Shown here: piece after piece, positions 17,692 through 25,935 of the stretch
How positions within the stretch are numbered: the first letter of the stretch is position 1
How the letters are laid out: each line of letters starts with the position of its first letter
Source: UBA877 sp035506155
Lineage (GTDB): Bacteria; Chloroflexota; Anaerolineae; Anaerolineales; Villigracilaceae
Assembly: GCA_035506155.1 (NCBI GenBank)
Contig: DATJPX010000137.1
Location: forward strand, 9,971 to 73,970
DNA length: 64,000 bases
Reading direction: 5' to 3'
The notes under the pieces: generated by a model
Database searches by the model: none
Seen by the model: the letters and a program-made list of their open reading frames with translations, nothing else
What the model was told of the DNA's origin: nothing
Position numbers and translations under genes: made by a program

Positions 17692-19683
17692 TTACTTTTC
17701 CCCGGCAGTCAATGCGACCAAGGGCTCATAGGACATCCCGCCTCCTTCGAAGAATTTGCTGAAGAATTCATAATATTCGAGACGCATTGTTTGAATTCCA
17801 ACGATCAAGCCTTCGAAACCGACGATGAATAGATTTCCCAGGGCGACCACAGTCCAATAAACAATCGCACCGATGACGCCATGGGTCCCACCGAGCAAAT
17901 TGGCGAGGATAAAGATCACAGCGCTCAGGCCTCCGTGGGCGACTGCGAATGCTCCTACGCGCACATAGGAAACGCTGTTGCTCAAGGAACTGATCAAGTT
18001 TTCGAACAGCTCTACAACCGCCTGGACCAGGTATGTGAACAGTCCGTCTTTGATCAATGGACGCTGCCGCGTGACGAGATGCTTAAGAGCCTCAGAGAAC
18101 ATGACCGCCAGAGCCGCCAGTATTACCAACCCGACGAAAATAGATGTCGGTACGGGAAAGGACGGCAAAAGCACCGAAGCGCCAATTCCGAGCAGCGACC
18201 AATAAAACAACAAACCTGCCAGGCCATGGTGGTCAAAGATGAGCCGGCCCCAATCACGCGCCCGCCAGGCATTATAGATATTCAGCAAGTACCCCAGGCT
18301 GAGAATAATCACCCCCGCGCCGATGGCCACTCCCAGAATCTGGTCGATCGACTTCAGCGGCTCGATCCACAATGCGCCAAATCCGAACAGCCCGCGGAAA
18401 AACTCCTCCGATCCGAATAAACTGCCGTACAGGAGCCCAAAGACCATGGCAACCGCCCCGCAGGCCAGAATGATTGACCCCAGGCCGGACATGCTTTTGA
18501 GCGCCTTTACTTTTTTGCTGGCGAGCAGCCAGCCCAAAGCCAATAACAATAAGCCATGCCCTACATCGCCGAACATGGCGCCAAAAAGCAGGGGAAACGT
18601 AATTGTCATCAGAACAGTGGGGTCTATTTCCTCATAACGCGGCCGCGAATAGGTGGTCACTAGCGCCTGGAATGCGCCCAACAACCCCGGGTTTCGTAAG
18701 GCCACCGGCACACTGTGACTCATCTCGCCACGCTGACTGGATGGGGTCGATTCGATCACGATATTCTTCGAAGCCTGCTGCAGCCTCTGGCTGAGCAGGC
18801 CAAGCTTGGAGGATGGCACCCACCCAACGATCAGGTACGTGTATTGCAGTTTGCCAAAGCGGGCCATGGCATCGGCCAACATCCGACTGACGCGCACTTG
18901 CCATAACAAGGTCTGTAGTTGTTGGTCATATACCCGGTGCAATTCCTTAATTTTTGCCTGCTGGCCTTCAATGTCTTTACCGGCTTTTTCGATCTCCGCC
19001 TGGAGTGCTTTGATAATGTCTGCCGGTGTACCATTGTGAGCAGTCCCCAGGTCGAGCGGATTCAAGTATGCGCTGCGAGCTGCACGCTCGAGGATGCCCG
19101 CATCGGAATGAGCCCCGGTAAGCCAAACCACTGCGCTTTCCTTTTCTTTTCGCAGGGTCAGGAATGCATGTGGAATCCTGGCCAGGCTCGTTTCAAGTCG
19201 TTCCAGATTGATGGTGGGCATACTTCCCAGGATGGAATGGATGTACAGCGGATTCCGTAAAAGGCCGATATCGAGGTCGAAACTGGCCACAGGTTCCAGC
19301 TGATGAATGTCGCTTTGCAGAGCTGCCAGCGTTTTTTGAGCCGCAGCAAGTCCATCATTGACGCTTTTGACCGCCAACTCGATCTGTTCCACCATGGGCC
19401 GGACGTTCTCAACGTCTGTCAGCATATTCTGGTCGGCCGCAATCGGTTTGCCTTCATCGACGGACAGGGCCTGCATACAAAAGAGGATCTGCCGCTCCAG
19501 CGCCGTATAGGCGACAGCACGTTCTTTCCAGGAATCGACAGGTCCCTGAGTATTATCGGAACTCAAATAACTGGCATCCACCTGATGAAAAATGCCTTGG
19601 GCAGCCAAAACTTTTGTCACTGGCAACAAATCCTTCTCAGGAACAATCAATTGCGTTTCAGCCATTTTTTCCGGAAAGAACAT
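17692..19683 (-). CDS. atpI: V/A-type ATP synthase subunit I (membrane stator)
   Basis: A 663-residue protein. The first half (about 1-340) is cytoplasmic and helical; the second half has about seven to eight transmembrane helices. The diagnostic segment FPLLFGAMFGDVGHGLLLLALGWLL, the helix LSNSVSYVRVGAFAVAHGGLS with the essential Arg, and the end NLFIVGFEGLIVGIQTMRLEYYEFFSKFFEGGG identify subunit I/a, which forms the ion half-channels against the K ring. GGAGG lies close to the ATG at 19683; a later ATG at 19665 is possible. Confidence 0.97.
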   Translation of the reverse strand: MFFPEKMAETQLIVPEKDLLPVTKVLAAQGIFHQVDASYLSSDNTQGPVDSWKERAVAYTALERQILFCMQALSVDEGKPIAADQNMLTDVENVRPMVEQIELAVKSVNDGLAAAQKTLAALQSDIHQLEPVASFDLDIGLLRNPLYIHSILGSMPTINLERLETSLARIPHAFLTLRKEKESAVVWLTGAHSDAGILERAARSAYLNPLDLGTAHNGTPADIIKALQAEIEKAGKDIEGQQAKIKELHRVYDQQLQTLLWQVRVSRMLADAMARFGKLQYTYLIVGWVPSSKLGLLSQRLQQASKNIVIESTPSSQRGEMSHSVPVALRNPGLLGAFQALVTTYSRPRYEEIDPTVLMTITFPLLFGAMFGDVGHGLLLLALGWLLASKKVKALKSMSGLGSIILACGAVAMVFGLLYGSLFGSEEFFRGLFGFGALWIEPLKSIDQILGVAIGAGVIILSLGYLLNIYNAWRARDWGRLIFDHHGLAGLLFYWSLLGIGASVLLPSFPVPTSIFVGLVILAALAVMFSEALKHLVTRQRPLIKDGLFTYLVQAVVELFENLISSLSNSVSYVRVGAFAVAHGGLSAVIFILANLLGGTHGVIGAIVYWTVVALGNLFIVGFEGLIVGIQTMRLEYYEFFSKFFEGGGMSYEPLVALTAGEK

Positions 19684-19725
19684 ACCGCCTCCAACAGATT
19701 ATTAAACCGGTGGTGTTTTGCCAGA

Positions 19726-20808
19726 TTATGCCGTGTTGAAATTTCCCGGGTTCGTGCTTAGCAAAAGATAAGGAACAAAGTCTTCAGTTTCCATTTCGGA
19801 CGATTTGGCTTCGACGAGCACGATCAAATCCTGAAGTTCCAATTCAAGCAGCAACAAATAGGCCAATGGCAGACCGATATGAAAAGGGAAACCGGTAAAG
19901 CTGGCAATAAAGCCCTTCCGGATTTGGCGTTGTAATTGCAATTCGAGTTTCGGTAATCCGTGTTCAGGTTCCTGGAGGAGTTCTTCGACGTTGTTCACCC
20001 CCGGATAAAGGCGTTCCACGATCCTGGCGATATCGGCTCCCGCAGCAATTGCCCGGATCTCGTTATCGCGAATGCGATACCCAAAAGGCAGGGTGTAATT
20101 AATGATCTCTTCTTCCGCAAGGTGATGATAGATGCGGAATCGCATGGCCCACATCAGGTTGGTCATATCCAACCAGCGTCCCATAGTACGCAGGGTTTGA
20201 GCCCGGTCCTGGTCCGAGAGGTGGTTGACGTTGATCCAGAGTTCGCGCCAATAACCCAGATCCAGGGCAATCTCCAACGGAAAAAGACTTTGTTCTTCGG
20301 TATAGCGTTTCAGGGCATACGCGCTTGATGCGCTGTAAGGGGAATGCGGCATCCGGGCGAGGGCTGCCTCGATGGTCCCGGCCGCCATCATCTCTTCGGC
20401 TGGAATAATGCTCAAAGGGCCAAGCGGAAACAGTATTCCCTGAACGTCTTCCCAGGTTGAGCCTGCTCCAATCCCACGCAAGACAGCCTTCAAGTTATCC
20501 AACTCGAAATGTCGAAAAAAATGGACGATCAGAGGGCGTACTGGGGCAGGCGTGGAATGAATGATCGTCAGGTATGTCCCAGCGATACGCTTCTTGATCC
20601 TGTAAATGATCTGCCTGGGATTTATCCCCTTATCATCCAGGTCCGTCAAATAAGGGCCGTAAACTGTATCTTTGAGCAAGCCAACCAGGGCAGGCAAATC
20701 AATGGCATCGGATAGCCTGGCCTCGTCCTGCAGCGTAAGCAAAGCACCGTACATCACCCGAACCCGCGAGTGAAGCGCTGCATAATCGGTCGCACGACCC
20801 GTCAACAT
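19726..20808 (-). CDS. atpC: V/A-type ATP synthase subunit C
   Basis: A 360-residue helical protein of the V-ATPase d/AC39 family, the socket that joins the central stalk to the K ring. Features are YAALHSRVRVMYGALLT at the N-terminus, an FRHFELDNLKAVLRGIG helix, and the final FTGFPFHIGLPLAYLLLLELELQDLIVLVEAK, which matches the conserved C-terminal helix (EiEniRli-type). It starts 5 bases after the coiled-coil subunit gene and is followed 42 bases later by I. Confidence 0.95.
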   Translation of the reverse strand: MLTGRATDYAALHSRVRVMYGALLTLQDEARLSDAIDLPALVGLLKDTVYGPYLTDLDDKGINPRQIIYRIKKRIAGTYLTIIHSTPAPVRPLIVHFFRHFELDNLKAVLRGIGAGSTWEDVQGILFPLGPLSIIPAEEMMAAGTIEAALARMPHSPYSASSAYALKRYTEEQSLFPLEIALDLGYWRELWINVNHLSDQDRAQTLRTMGRWLDMTNLMWAMRFRIYHHLAEEEIINYTLPFGYRIRDNEIRAIAAGADIARIVERLYPGVNNVEELLQEPEHGLPKLELQLQRQIRKGFIASFTGFPFHIGLPLAYLLLLELELQDLIVLVEAKSSEMETEDFVPYLLLSTNPGNFNTA

Positions 20809-20813
20809 ATTCC

Positions 20814-21125
20814 CTATTCCTTGGCGGCTGTCTGCTCAAGCACAAAACGAACGGCGTGCTCGAAATTTCCCGCCGCCATTTTTTGGGCGTGCGCATTCTT
20901 TTCTTCAGCTTCGGCCCGAATCCTGGTACTCTCCTCCCTGGCTTGGGCACCCGTTACCAGAGAACGGGCTTCCCTCTGTGCTTCGGTTTTTGCATTTTCG
21001 ATGATCGATTCGGCTTCCTGCTCGGCCAGCAGTAATAATTGTTCTGATTCTTTAATGGCATTGTCATGAATTTGCCGAGCTTCCTTCTCTATATCTAGTA
21101 CTTGTTGAATTCGTTCATCATTCAT
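20814..21125 (-). CDS. V/A-type ATP synthase coiled-coil subunit (G/H type)
   Basis: A protein of about 103 residues, nearly all a charged coiled coil rich in Glu, Ala, Gln and Arg, as expected for the peripheral-stalk subunit G/H that pairs with E. The ATG at 21125 has GAGG eight bases upstream. A longer frame back to 21182 adds 19 residues without a ribosome site. It is the first gene of the nine-gene ATPase operon. Confidence 0.85.
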   Translation of the reverse strand: MNDERIQQVLDIEKEARQIHDNAIKESEQLLLLAEQEAESIIENAKTEAQREARSLVTGAQAREESTRIRAEAEEKNAHAQKMAAGNFEHAVRFVLEQTAAKE

Positions 21126-21223
21126 ATCCCATACCTCGTAATTGTCCGATAAATTTTTGGGCCGAGGCGAGGTTTGATCCAATATAAATAGTATATTTAC
21201 CTAAATTATCGTATTATTTGCCT

Positions 21224-21252
21224 ATGATACCTTATTTGCATTCCAATATCAA
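21224..21252 (-). promoter_or_regulatory. Candidate promoter of the V/A-ATPase operon
   Basis: On the minus strand, TTGATA (21252-21247), 17 bases, TATCAT (21229-21224); both boxes are one mismatch from consensus. It lies about 100 bases before the first ATPase gene in an AT-rich stretch. Confidence 0.5.
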
Positions 21253-21672
21253 TCCCTAAATCGATAATACATGTCCATTTGGCGTCTTGAGCTATTCTAG
21301 TCGAACGACGTTGGAGGCATCTATAAGGCCGGCGGAACATTCACTGAATTCTGTTCGAAACAGCGAACAGGCTGCATTTAGGCTGCCGGGTAGATTGATT
21401 GCCTTTGGGAAACTAAAGATAGGATAGTACAATTCGAGCAACGGTCATGAAAAGGAGATGCGCCATGTTGCACAGGAGAACCACCGTCGCCGACTTGGTC
21501 CATGGATTTATCGTTGGGGAAGCGCTGGCAGTGGCTGCGAGTCGGTGGTTTGAAACACATTCTTTCGATTACAACCCGATCCGGGAATAAAATGACCAAT
21601 TTTAGAGCTTGGGCAGATTTTGGCTAAAGCACTCCCGCAAAGGCGAACTAAAAACCGAAACAAGGAGTAATT
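21253..21672. other. Intergenic region before the orphan membrane protein
   Basis: There is no convincing gene here. A 73-codon minus frame (21378-21599) lacks a ribosome site and domain. The stretch contains a perfect 7-bp dyad CTGTTCG-n6-CGAACAG (21351-21370) of unknown meaning and ends with the AAGGAG site of the next gene. Base composition is visibly more AT-rich than in most of the window. Confidence 0.35.
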
Positions 21673-22650
21673 ATGTCATCAATAGGAAATACCTGGACTT
21701 GGGCATGGTATTGGTGGGGAACACTGGTTGCACTCAATTTCATTCAGGTGATAATTTGTATTTATCTATTCATTCGTTCCAAGAAGAATAATTGGCTGTC
21801 TGATGTCAAATACCTGAGGATGATGAGAACGATGGGCTTGATCTTCGTTGCCGTCGCTTTCTATCGCTCCATTTTTGTATCCAGTTATCTGATGCAATTG
21901 GCCTGGTTCAGTTCCGTGTTGAACAGTTCTCTTTTGATCCGCTGCTTTGCCATCTTCGCGGAGCTTAGCTTCGTTGGCCTGATCGCGAAAAGCCTGCAAA
22001 GAATGAATAAAGATGTCCCCGAACTTATTAATACAAAAAGCAAATTTCAAACTTTCTTGCAAACCAAGACCCCCATCATCCTCTTTGTTTGTATATTCAT
22101 TGCGAATATATTTGCGACCACTGCCACGATCACAAAAATCAGTCTCCTCTTCGCCCTAGAAGAGACATTTTGGGGGATCGGGTTTGTATCCATTATTCCC
22201 ATGCTCATCGGTAGTATGCGTAAGTTATCCGCGTATCGAAACACAGCCGAATGGGTCAATGTACGCCAGTTCATGGTTTTGACCATCGTAGTTGCCATAT
22301 TTAGCATCGGGTATGGTCTCTTTGAGTTCGGTTTTAATTTGCCTATCGTATATTGGCCCAGCGCGATTGCCCAACTGCGAATGCCAAACCCCGATCCTGC
22401 ATTCAGGTTCGGCTTTCAAGCCATTCGCGATGCGTTTCTCATTGTCCACGAAACAAAGGATCTGACCGCTTGGGGAGGGATGGGTTTTATCATCTGGCAT
22501 ACGGGTTACTTTAGCCTTTGTGTCTGGATTGTCTTATTCCTCATGACCGGTCCCCGTCTTTTACATTTTCCCAAAGCCAGCGCCGAACACTGGCCAGCCT
22601 CTCCTCGGGACGGGCAGACACCAACCGGGCTCTTCAAGACAAATAAATAA
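21673..22650 (+). CDS. Polytopic membrane protein, unknown function
   Basis: A 325-residue protein with about eight hydrophobic helices and no family I can name. Helices are seen near residues 15-35, 50-70, 78-110, 135-155, 160-180, 200-225 and 275-300. Conserved-looking polar spots are the Arg in LLIRCFAIFAELSF, GLFEFGFNLP and HETKDLTAWGGMGFIIWHTGYFS. It has no signal for transport or catalysis. AAGGAG precedes the ATG. Codon use is clearly richer in A and T (many ATT, AAA, TTT codons) than in its GC-rich neighbours, and it stands alone between two minus-strand operons, so recent acquisition is possible. Confidence 0.75.
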   Translation: MSSIGNTWTWAWYWWGTLVALNFIQVIICIYLFIRSKKNNWLSDVKYLRMMRTMGLIFVAVAFYRSIFVSSYLMQLAWFSSVLNSSLLIRCFAIFAELSFVGLIAKSLQRMNKDVPELINTKSKFQTFLQTKTPIILFVCIFIANIFATTATITKISLLFALEETFWGIGFVSIIPMLIGSMRKLSAYRNTAEWVNVRQFMVLTIVVAIFSIGYGLFEFGFNLPIVYWPSAIAQLRMPNPDPAFRFGFQAIRDAFLIVHETKDLTAWGGMGFIIWHTGYFSLCVWIVLFLMTGPRLLHFPKASAEHWPASPRDGQTPTGLFKTNK

Positions 22651-22671
22651 CCATAGCCTTGAGAGCTATGG
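22651..22671. terminator. Hairpin directly after the orphan membrane gene
   Basis: A 7-bp stem CCATAGC/GCTATGG begins at the base after the stop codon and lies between convergent genes. There is no T-run, so the termination role is tentative. Confidence 0.35.
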
Positions 22672-22847
22672 CTCTGACACAATTACGTAGGGCAGACTCG
22701 AACCGCCGGCATCTAAAGTAAGAGGGCGAACTTTCGTTTGCCAACTGTATACCTATTCTTTTCCTACCGATCCTGCTGGTCGCTGCGCTCCTGGCATGTC
22801 CTAAAAAATTCAACAGGGCATACCTCCCGGCCGAATTCACATCGGAC

Positions 22848-25619
22848 TTAAGACGGCAGCGTGCTCGTCTTTCCGTCCGGGATCGGATTGATCTGGCTTT
22901 TGGATTGATCGACTTCCAGTTCGACCTCCTTCTCGAACAACCGAATGGCTACCCGAGCGACCAACGGATCGAACTGGGATCCTGAACATGCCTTGAGTTC
23001 GTCGATCACCTGCCTGGTTGTCAGCTTTTTGCGGTAAGGGCGGTCCGAGGTCATCGCTTCGATGGCATCCGCCACGGCAACGATCCTGGCCTCGATGGAG
23101 ATCTGGTTCCCGGCCAGCTTGTCCGGGTAGCCCATACCATTATAGAACTCGTGGTGCTGGCGGATGATCGGAACGATGGGGAGAAAGGATGGGCTGTTCT
23201 TGACGAGGTTTCCGCCCAGATCGGCGTGTTTCTTGATGGTTTCGTATTCATAGGAGTTCAATTTGCCAGGTTTGCTGAGGATATCCATCGAAATGCCCAG
23301 CTTCCCGATATCGTGCAACAGGCTGGCTTTGCGAATCAGCTTCACTTGTTTGGGATTCAATCCCATTTTCTCCGCCAGTATGACCGCATAGGCAGTCACC
23401 CGCTTCGAATGACCGAGGACGTGTGGATCGCGCAAGTCGATGATCTCTGCCAGGGTATCCAGCAGGCCATCGTTGAGACGATCGATCTCTTCGGTGTTCT
23501 TTTCCAGGACGATGTTCTTTTCCCGCAGTTCGGTAACGGCTGCCCGGGTGCGATCCACATATTGCTTCTGGCTGATCCGCAGCAAGAAAAGAGGCACCAT
23601 CATGATAAGGATGCCAAGGACTCCTTCGACACGATAGCCAACGATATAGGCAGTAGCGATCAATCCGATGCCCAGATAGATCGTTACCAGCCAAAGATAT
23701 TGCTCCTTCCAGATCTTCCTCGGCGATTGATGGAGGTCGATCCCGATGCCGAACGAGATCAGCCAGGTGTTCGTGATGTAAACGATCAGGACTGCTATGA
23801 CGACCAGGATGGCTTGCATGGCCAGTGGAAATGCAGCGAGCGGTTTTCCGAGCAGGTGCAGAGCCAGAAGGTAGAACATGGCTGCAATCACCTGGTTGCT
23901 GAAATTGAAAATATATTTATTGAATTTACTGTGGTATTTGATCCCGACCACCACGGCATAGATCGTACAAAGGATCACACCAGCAACCGGGCCGAACAGC
24001 AAGATACCGGCCAGGATCGGAACGGCGGATGTGGAGAGGGAAGTCTTTCCGATATAGAGATCGATCGAGAACAATTCCGTAAGCATCACGAGCACGCTGC
24101 TGGTGAGCAAGCCCGGCCAGACTTGCAGCCAGTTGGTTCGATAGAGTTCCGGTGCAACCCGGACCAGGCTGATAAAGAGTGCCGCTGCGACCAACGCCAG
24201 CCCGCCAATGTATATATGGACCGGCTGGAGGCGATTTTCAGATTTCTCGGGGCGCAGTTTGGGACCTTCGGACGCCTGCCCGGTTTCTGGACCGACCGCC
24301 GCGGCCGTCTCCGCTTGAGCATATGTGGTTTCGGCGGCAGGAAAATCGATCTCGGCCGGGGGGGTGGAACCGGTTTGCGGTTGGGTTTCGGTCTGCCACC
24401 GGGGAGGCACCCCGGCCTTTCGGGCGTCTTCAAAGAAGTTCAAGTAGGCGTCGTTTTTATAAGCGAATGATTGGTTTCTCCCGCTCAATTTCGAATGAAA
24501 AAGGGCTGTGTCGGCATGATGGATGATCTCCTCGGCCGTCTGGGAGAAGGACTCGCGTTCAGCCAAACCGAGACTAATGGTCGCTTTGATTGGCACGACG
24601 CTCGTCGGGACGGCGAACTCGGCCTGTTCGATCTCGCGGCGGATCAGCTCGGCACGCACAAAGGACTGCTGGAGGGTCGTTTCTGGCAGCATGATGATGA
24701 ATTCCTCGCCGCCAAAGCGGGCCACGACATCGTACTCACGCACGAGCTTCTTGAGGATATGTGCGATCCCGATCAGGACCTCGTCCCCGGCCAGATGCCC
24801 GTAGGTGTTGTTGATGTTCCGCAGCAGGTCAAGGTCGAGCATGATGACGGATAACGGCCGATCGAAGCGTTTGGAGCGGTCGAGTTCCTTCCCCAACTGT
24901 TTCATGAAATGGCTGTGGTTGAACAGGCTGGTCTTCTTGTCGATCTCCACCTCCCTCTCGAGGGAGGGGATGCGCAAAGTTTCATAGATCACGTAGAGCG
25001 GGAACAGGAACAGGATCAACGCGTAGGGGTAGAAATCCCAGACCAGGGTCAGCATGGCACCGAAGATCAACAAGGTGTAGTCCATCAACACAGGCAGGGT
25101 GTTGAAGATCCCTGAGACTTTGAAGTTTTCTCCGCGCGCCAACCAAACAATGACGCCGACAAGCAGATGATTCAGCACGGTAAAAACCCCCATACTGATC
25201 GCGATCGACAGGGCTCCCATGAAGCTGGTCAACGACCGGGTTGGGTCCAGCAACCCGAAGATCAATTGGGCCATGCACATGAGGATGATGTAGCAGGCCG
25301 TATTGAACGCCTGGATGAACCAGGGCGGCCGGTTCCAGGCCCATTCGATCAGACTGGAGATCAGGATCACGAGCAGGGTCTCGCCCAGGTTGAGATAGGC
25401 AAAAGCAAAACCGTAGATCAAGAAGCTGAAAGTGTAGTGGGAACGGTTGGTCGCCCCCACCACCTTGAAGATCAGGAATAAAGCGGCCAGCAGCGACAAA
25501 ACTGCCATCATGAGGATATGGCCGGCGGTTACCTGGAAAATCCTCCAAATGAACAGCCCCAAACCCAGGAGATAGATGACGATCAGGTAAAGTCTGGCTG
25601 GGAAGGATAACTCTCTCAT
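22848..25619 (-). CDS. Membrane GGDEF + HD-GYP double cyclic-di-GMP enzyme
   Basis: A 923-residue protein with two membrane modules and two opposing output domains. Residues 1-205 are a multi-helix membrane sensor. A GGDEF domain follows (about 225-385), with active site GGEEF at about 303-307 and the inhibitory RxxD site (REYD) five residues before it. Next come a Pro/Gln/Glu linker (about 390-450), a second membrane module (about 455-690), a short coiled coil, and an HD-GYP phosphodiesterase (about 715-905) with HDIGK at about 769 and HHEFYNGMGYP near 820. All key residues are present in both catalytic domains. Known roles are synthesis of c-di-GMP by GGDEF and its hydrolysis by HD-GYP. The two membrane parts share an FN..N pattern and may be duplicates. 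Confidence 0.93.
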   Translation of the reverse strand: MRELSFPARLYLIVIYLLGLGLFIWRIFQVTAGHILMMAVLSLLAALFLIFKVVGATNRSHYTFSFLIYGFAFAYLNLGETLLVILISSLIEWAWNRPPWFIQAFNTACYIILMCMAQLIFGLLDPTRSLTSFMGALSIAISMGVFTVLNHLLVGVIVWLARGENFKVSGIFNTLPVLMDYTLLIFGAMLTLVWDFYPYALILFLFPLYVIYETLRIPSLEREVEIDKKTSLFNHSHFMKQLGKELDRSKRFDRPLSVIMLDLDLLRNINNTYGHLAGDEVLIGIAHILKKLVREYDVVARFGGEEFIIMLPETTLQQSFVRAELIRREIEQAEFAVPTSVVPIKATISLGLAERESFSQTAEEIIHHADTALFHSKLSGRNQSFAYKNDAYLNFFEDARKAGVPPRWQTETQPQTGSTPPAEIDFPAAETTYAQAETAAAVGPETGQASEGPKLRPEKSENRLQPVHIYIGGLALVAAALFISLVRVAPELYRTNWLQVWPGLLTSSVLVMLTELFSIDLYIGKTSLSTSAVPILAGILLFGPVAGVILCTIYAVVVGIKYHSKFNKYIFNFSNQVIAAMFYLLALHLLGKPLAAFPLAMQAILVVIAVLIVYITNTWLISFGIGIDLHQSPRKIWKEQYLWLVTIYLGIGLIATAYIVGYRVEGVLGILIMMVPLFLLRISQKQYVDRTRAAVTELREKNIVLEKNTEEIDRLNDGLLDTLAEIIDLRDPHVLGHSKRVTAYAVILAEKMGLNPKQVKLIRKASLLHDIGKLGISMDILSKPGKLNSYEYETIKKHADLGGNLVKNSPSFLPIVPIIRQHHEFYNGMGYPDKLAGNQISIEARIVAVADAIEAMTSDRPYRKKLTTRQVIDELKACSGSQFDPLVARVAIRLFEKEVELEVDQSKSQINPIPDGKTSTLPS

Positions 25620-25935
25620 TTGCCGTTTCTTTCTCTAAACGAATAAGAATCGGGCTCTATGAATCGATAATGTTAAGATATGCATATAAGCGAGATCAAC
25701 AGGTTGCCTCTACCTGCCGCCTGTTTCTCCCGCTTTCTGCGGCCATTTCAGTGTCAACTTGGAGGGTAATGATTAGAATCCGTTGCCGATCTCAGCCATT
25801 CCAGCTGACGCTAGGAAGCAGGTTCGGCGGGACCTCTTGAAGGGAATTCAACACGGTGCGTAAAATGCCGAAGATGAAATCGGCCAAATGGTTCATCCAA
25901 GGATCGCAGAAGAGGGATCGTTTTTCCATGGCGAC
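25620..25935. other. Intergenic region between the c-di-GMP enzyme and the subtilase
   Basis: No gene is supported. It carries the upstream region of the c-di-GMP enzyme (minus strand; AT-rich 25640-25690) and the 3' flank of the subtilase gene. Plus-strand frames in this area are antisense to the subtilase repeats. I see no clear terminator. Confidence 0.35.

Noticed and set aside
22680..22760. tRNA-like segment on the minus strand (GGCGG-TTCGAGT-CTGCC T-arm and a D-loop-like CAGTTGGC)
   Set aside because: The T-arm is convincing, but no acceptor stem partner and no anticodon stem can be formed, so it is at best a decayed fragment or chance.
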